From NCBI GenBank assembly GCA_032622095.1, contig CP136061.1:62997127-63061126 (forward strand): DNA of 64,000 bases, read 5' to 3'. How positions within the stretch are numbered: the stretch's first letter is position 1; every line of letters starts with the position of its first letter. The notes under the pieces were generated by a model, which searched no databases, was not told the DNA's origin, and was given only the letters and a program-made list of their open reading frames with translations. The translations under genes were made by a program, and so were the position numbers. The DNA comes from Siphonodentalium dalli. Its lineage: Eukaryota > Mollusca > Scaphopoda > Gadilida > Siphonodentaliidae. This document shows, in pieces, positions 50,901 to 58,500 of this stretch.

Positions 50901-53900
50901 CTTCTCAATATTACTAATATTAGTTTATAAACCAACAGTTAATTTAGTTATAAGCTTTATTTTTGAGTTTTTTTTATCTTTGACTTCGTGTTCGGTATTC
51001 ATATGTTTATCGCCACAAAAATCTTCCCCCAGGTGGTCACCATACATTTCCCGACAAACAACATCAAATATAATGTCGGTTGTCGAAATTGCTACATGTT
51101 TGTAAATGTCTGATATGCCAGTCAATGTTAGTCTTGTGCAACAAAGACTTCAATAACCGAAATCTATTTTAGGTAATTCAAAGTACAGCCACCGGTCAAG
51201 CAGACGGGCTGAATAAGATTTTGTGCTCAATTAATTATTGAACTCGTATTCCATAGATGTACACACCGCAGCGTAATGCATTCATTACAATTTCTATTCT
51301 CAAAAGAAAAATCTATTAATATATAATTAAAAGAAATTTGTTTGAGAAAACATTAAAAAAGACATATATTTGAATGATTAATGGCGATTTCCATAAATGT
51401 TTCAGCACTAGCCTTTGCATTCTGTCCTAATTCATCAGTTGTTTGATCCCATGGCTGTGGTTCTGGATAATGGATATATAAGAATTCCATGGAAGAAATA
51501 AATACTACACATCTTGATTTGACACAATGTAAAAATGCCTGATACTGCCGAAGCACATCAACTATATTTACACCTGTCTGGATTTTTATACGCCTGTTTG
51601 AAAAAACGGTTGTATATGTAAATGGGTTGTCCGTCCACCCGTCCGTCGTCTGTCCCCTTTTGGTTTCCGGATGATAACTTTAGATTGAATCGAGTGAACT
51701 GAACCAAATTTTGTATGTTAGTTTACCACACCATAATACAGATCAAGTTCGAATATGGGTTTCATCCATATGATTTTGACTGAGTTATGCCCCTTTTTCT
51801 ACTTAGATTTTACCTGATTTGCGGTTTCCGGATGATAACTTTAGATTGAATCAAGTGAACTGAACCAAATTTGGTATGTTAGTTTACCACACCAAAAACA
51901 ATCAAGTTCGAATATGGGTTTCTTCCGCATGATTTTGACTGAGTTATGTCCCTTTTCGACTTAGATTTTACCCGATTTGCAGTTTCCAGATGATAACTTT
52001 AGATTGAATCAAGTGAACTGAACCAAATTTGGTATGTTAGTTTACCACACCAAAAACAATCAAGTTCGAATATGGGTTTCTTCCACATGATTTTTACTGA
52101 GTTATGCCCTTTTTCGACTTAGAATTTACCTGATATGCGGTTTCCAGATGATAACTTTAGATTGAATCAAGTGAACTGAACCAAATTTGGTATACAGATC
52201 AAGTTCAAATATGGGTTATTAAACCTTGCCCCACTCTGTTCCAGAAACGGGCATATTATGCCACGCCCGACGGCGTGCTCTTGTTGAATGATCATTTAGC
52301 ACCGACAGTGTTGTAAATATTAGTAATTGTATTTTAGTCCTGGTCGGTCTCAGGAATGTGGCTTTACTAACCGAGTTCCAGCGAAACTGTTGGAATGGTA
52401 GGCCTTCCTCTCTGGCGGGAGGTCATAGTGTGTTCATTCGCCATCTTCTGAGTATCCTACTTTGATTTCACACTCCATGCACAACTTTCATAACAAAGAA
52501 AACACTTGTTACTTATATTCACACTCAACTTTCAAATTGAAAGACCATTTAGTACCAAGTTCCAATGATGGTAGAGCGTTTGACTCTACATTCCATGCAG
52601 TTCCACGACAAATTCAACATCCATTACTTATATTCACGCTCAACCTGATGTGACAAATTAATTATCGCGTTTTTGCAACAATGCTTTTGCAGAACGCATG
52701 GAAGTTTTGTCTATATATACATCAGCAAATCAAGTGTGGGTTTGTGAGCGACGTCAAATGACGTCATTTCGACATACGTCATAATAAATGGTGACTACTT
52801 GAGTGTAAATATGGAGTTTGGGCAATATGTTCGATCTCAGGTTTTCTTTGACCAATCGGCATGAAATTTTGTGAGTCATCTTTTACGACAAAATTTAGGG
52901 TGTGGTCCAAACTTGGGCTACATTGGATGCATGGTTGAAAAGTTATAAACATGCCAAAACCGTGACTGAGTTACCCACACACACACACACATACAACAGG
53001 TTTTATTTACATAGATATAAAGAAACAAAATTGATGTGACATGGGTCATACATGTAAATCAATTAATGTGGTGAAAGGTATCATGCATGGCGCAGGGGGA
53101 GGGTCTGTTATTCTAGACACAGTCGGGATGGGTGGGTGCTTCTTCAAGGATCAATTTGCATCTTCCATAGCCATGTGAAAGCTTCTCTCAAAGAGACCGG
53201 ATGTTAATAATGAATTGATTTACATGCTATTAGGAATGACTCCAAACATGTAGACCTGTAGCCACAATGTTTCACTTAAAGTGACAGTCCATTCTTATGC
53301 AATTGACTGTTTCCATCTGACTGTGTCAGACTGTTATAATCAGACTAAGTGTTTATGATTGATGCAGTTTATTTGATCATTTATCATGTGAGTATAGCTC
53401 TGTTTTCAAATATTAAAATCTTCTGCAGTGTTTTATGCCACATATTATTGTATATAATCTTCATATATTTTAGGAAGTTGTTTCTGGGAAGAAAGAAGCA
53501 CAACAGAGAGTTAAAAAAGCTGGGGATCAAATAAATGACATAAAGTAATAATTTATAGCCACAAGTATTTGGTGAATTTTACTTACTTTCTGGACCCATA
53601 TATGTTTTAGAATAAGAAATTTCTGCACAAGAGAAGAGCATTTATTGGCTTTCATAAATATAATTTAAGGCCAAAAAAAAAGATTAATTGAGTCTCAGAC
53701 AATTTTTATTCTGAATCCATGAGGGAGGAACTTTAATTTTAAGTTTTATTTCCAATGACCAGGGATTATATAATTCCACCCCTGATTGCCATGTTTAATA
53801 TGCAAGAGCACTATTTTAAGTTCTCAAAACAGTAAAATATTCATGTAAACCAAGGCAAAATGCCATTGGATTGAGTTTTAGAACAGTCCATCTGGTATCG

Positions 53901-55509
53901 GGTATTTTTTGTTCTTGTAAATAATTTGGACTGACAATGACAAGCTGCCAGCACATGTCATGTGTATGATTGTTTACATTCATATTGATTGCATCCGGTA
54001 AAAGGTTATAGAGCAAAATGACAGAATTCATATAAAAAATGCGGAACAATAAATCTAGATTCCTACTGGAAGGAACCGATTGAAGACAACTAAATACCAC
54101 CTAATTCTGTAAACAATATGACATCCATCATCAGAAGTTATGACACATACTAAAATTGGAAATGTATTAAATACATGATGTATTGCATCTGCAAACTTAA
54201 TGTAAAATGTGTTAATGATACTTTATTGGCCTTTGTTTGACGAAATAAATTACTAAAATCTATCAACTAACTTTTATGGGGAAATAATGGCCACGGCAAC
54301 TGAAATTAACTCTTTAACATAATTTACGTTCACCATGGCAGCCCACTTTCGCAGGCATTTCCTAATTTTCGGGAATTATACAATATTTCCAGGGATATAT
54401 ACAAATGATTTTATTGGTTAGCGACTTGGATATACTTTGGGTGATATTTAAAGTATCAATACTAAATTGATTGATGCATATGCAGACCTAACATGTAGAG
54501 AGATTTTCACAATTACTATTTGGGGTTAATTTTATGAAATAAAGAAGATCATGTTGACCTTTGCACCAATGTTTTATTTGTGGTATTCTTCTATTGTCTC
54601 CTATGTCTATTTCTGTCAAATAACGTCTTTTTGGGTATTTAGGTTAGTACTGTCTGTTCTCTCCTTTGATAAAGCAATTAGGTTCAATTGAATGATTGGT
54701 AAAACATTTAAAACCATGCTGGGTGTTGTCACAACAACGGATATACCCCACATGATATACCTTCATCAACTGGTATATAACACAAATTGGAAGACATTTA
54801 CTAACGATCATAAAAGCAAGTAGTTTGCCATATCCGACATCACTCTAAAGGTAGTATACATCAGGGACACATAATTTACTTAGGCAAGCTGTAAATCCAG
54901 GGTTCTGGAATATCTATATCTATATCTATATATTCAGTGATGAAAGAGTTAAACCTAGAACTAGCCGATGTAGAAGTGCGATGCTTCATTGGCATGTACC
55001 CAAGAAATAGCGAGTTGTTTCCTTAGGAATTGTTTTGATAATAAGTTTAACAAACAGCCATATTTTTAACTTATTATCTGAACATTTCCCACCAATGAAT
55101 AAGAATCCATCTGCAATTGTATTATCCCTTTGTCTGTCTTTCATCTGCTTATATTGTCTGAACACGCATCCAGATGAATAATAGATCATATTCCAATATA
55201 TATTTTTTATAACTGAAAGTTTATTGTTGGACTAATGGTTGTCAAATATTCTGCAATTTAATTTGTAGTGGTCAGTTATCAGAGATGACAGCTAAATATG
55301 AAGAGCAAATAAGCATAAATGAAACCCTGAAGGAAGAAAGAGATGATCTGGTATGTAAAATCTAAGCAATTATCCTAACTTCATTTATGGTTCAGCTACT
55401 AATTTGTTACCTGGGTATTAGCCTTGTATATTGGATGCAAGTTAATTTTTAGCTCAACTTGACAAAGTCAAGTTTGAGCTATATTGCCAACGGTTGGTCA
55501 TCGGTTGTC

Positions 55510-55542
<33 letters not shown>

Positions 55543-58500
55543 GGGTGTGTGTGTGCATCCATCAACAATTTCCTTTGGCACTCCCTAAATGCCATATCCC
55601 TCATCCGACTGTCACCGAACTTCATATGAATCATCGGGGTGACCACTAGATGGTTGCTTACCATTTTTTCCAAAATTTGTTAAAAAATATGGCTGCCAGT
55701 GCCCACAATTATGCAGCCATCTTGGATGTTACTCTTGGCATCACTAAATCCTTTGGCACACTCTACAGGTGACATCTTTCATCCAATCGTCATCAAACTT
55801 CAAATAGATCCTCGGGGTGACCTCTAGATGGGAGCTTACCTTTTTTCGGAATTTTGTTAAAAAACATGGCCACCAGCAGCCATCTTGGATTTTACTCTTT
55901 GTATGACCTAATCTTTTATCACACCCTACAGGTCACATCACTCATCCGATCGTCACCAAACTGAGATATGGATCTTCGGGATGACCTCTAGATGGGAGCT
56001 TACAATTTTTTCCGAATTCTGTTAAAAAACCTGGCCATCAGCATCCATATTGGATTTCACATTTGAATCCATCGGCAAACCATTCAGTCCAAAATTATTG
56101 GCGAAATGTTTTGAAAATTTACAGGCATGTTTGGGATCAGCTTCAGATGGGAGCTATCGAATTCAAATGATTTTTGATAAAAAACATGGCCACTGGCAGC
56201 CATCTTGGATTTTACTCTTAGCATCACTTTATTCTTTGACACACCCTACAGGCCACATCTCTCATCCGAAACCAAACTTCATATGGATCTTCGGGTGACC
56301 ACTAGATGGGAGCCATTTTAATTTCAATGGAAAACATGGCCACCAGTGACCATCTTGGATTTTACTTTATATATATCTCTTCATGTTGTCATCTATTGGT
56401 AGAGATGGTACCAAGTAGATACAATCAGATTTATTTATTTTCATTATTTATTCACATTGGTTTGAGACTTATAACGTTTCCAGTGCTTCTTTTGTTTCTT
56501 CGACAGATGCACTTTGTATAATTTATTCATTTTAAGGAAAACTTGACACTAAGAAAGGTGGTAAAGTATCTAATGGAATCTCAAATTTTTTTTTATTTCA
56601 AATGACATATAAATTTGATGTTTGTTTCCTCAAATCCATGTTATCTAATTTACATCTGGCAGTGTCAGTATTAAAGACAATAATGGACTTAATTAAGTGA
56701 ATAAACCGATAAGTTATCATTATCTCCACTGGAAGCATGTAGCAATCAGCTAAGAATACTGAAAATTCCAACCACATCGGCTGTACCATTTCAGAGAACG
56801 CAGTGTTTGAACTCTGCACAAATAATTCATATTTACTAATATATTCGGGACGAATTATTGGGCATAGATTTTGTCAACAACAGTCACTGCATGTAATTTG
56901 TTTATAAAGTTCTTTGATGCCGTGTTATGACTATGTTGATATCAAATTTATAAAAATTACTTATTTTGCCATGATTCTTTTGTTATTTCATTCTGAACAG
57001 CTCAGTGGAGTGTTTCACATCACTTTAAATTCACACTGTCTTACATTAATAGGACAGAGACTTACAAGAGCAGTTACAAACTACTTCCAAAGAAACAAAT
57101 GACCTGGAGACAAAGACAAAGACTATGAAGACTGAGATGTCTGGGAAAAACAAGCACATCAAAGAATTAGAAAAAGAGGTACGTTGACTTCACCTGGAAA
57201 CTGAATTGATAACAAAATTATGAATAATATATCTTTTGCCTGGATGTAATTTATGAGTTATATTTTCGTAGTCAACAGAACAGAATGAATTCGGGTTTGT
57301 TTATTAATTATCACCACAGAGGCCCGATTCAATTTCAGGATTCATCGACCAGTCAACACCAGAGTTTATATGGTAGTTTATTATTCATCATAATCCTTTA
57401 TTTGATTTGATTCTGAATCTACCTTTGACATGAATTTTCTCAGCCTAATCAGCAAATCTTCTAACTTAAAAATTATGAATCGCCAGGTGAAATCTCTGAA
57501 GACAAAATTAACTCATCAAACAAAGAACACTGAAGAGAAATCAGAATCAATTACAGAGTTGGAGTCTGAGATACAAGGGATAGTTGGTGAGAAAGAATCT
57601 CTTCAATCTAAACTAAAGGATTTGGAAATATCTTTGAAGGATGAGAAGAAGAGATCTAACGACGCTTTGATCAAGGTAACTTCACATGGTGACCTCAGTT
57701 TGTTACAAACAAATGGGAGAATTGTTTTTCCTCACCAATAAAGCTAGGCGAGGTATATTGAAATTCTGTCTGACCAACAACTTTGGAGAAATCTCTCTTA
57801 TAGTCATCATATTAGTTGGATTTCAATAATCTTCAGTCTACTTATGAATCACCATGGTCCATGGGGAAGGGATATTAACATGGAATAGGTTGAATTAAGG
57901 CCTTTAGTTTAGTGTAATATGGGCACATCAGTGTGATCCATAGTTCGACCTGGTACATGTAAGACAATAATATCTCAGAAGTGAGACCAAAAAACTTGAA
58001 ATTGTAGCATATGATTTCAGAGAATGATCAGGCTTATTTGTTGTTTTGTTTCTCATGCAGTGCTGCAGGTAATTAACCTCTTCGCTGCTATGACGTCCGT
58101 AACTATTACGGACGTAAAAGTGCACGCCGTGTGCTATATGGTCCGTAGGTACTACGGACCTACTTCAGCACACTAGCAGTAGGCCAGTATACATAACTGG
58201 AACTCAGAGATTGGTGCATCGGAATAACTGTATCTCCAAGTTTCTAACAGTGTATGATGTTCCACAATTGTGAACGATAATAGCCTTTCAACCGAGTCAG
58301 TTTTATAGTTCTTGTGGTATTCCCGTTATAATTTCCCATTGGAAATGGCAATAACGTCAACAGCCCAGCACACGGCGTCATAACGTCATTTAGCAGCGAA
58401 GAGGTTAAACATACCTATGCAATCAGATGCAATGGCAAAAATGTCAGTTTTCATGTTTATTTTTGGCACATTTCCATATTTTGGGCACAGCGTTTAATGA

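Noticed and set aside
53816-54100. 94-codon minus-strand frame
   Set aside because: No domain and no conserved composition, located in the middle of an AT-rich intron.
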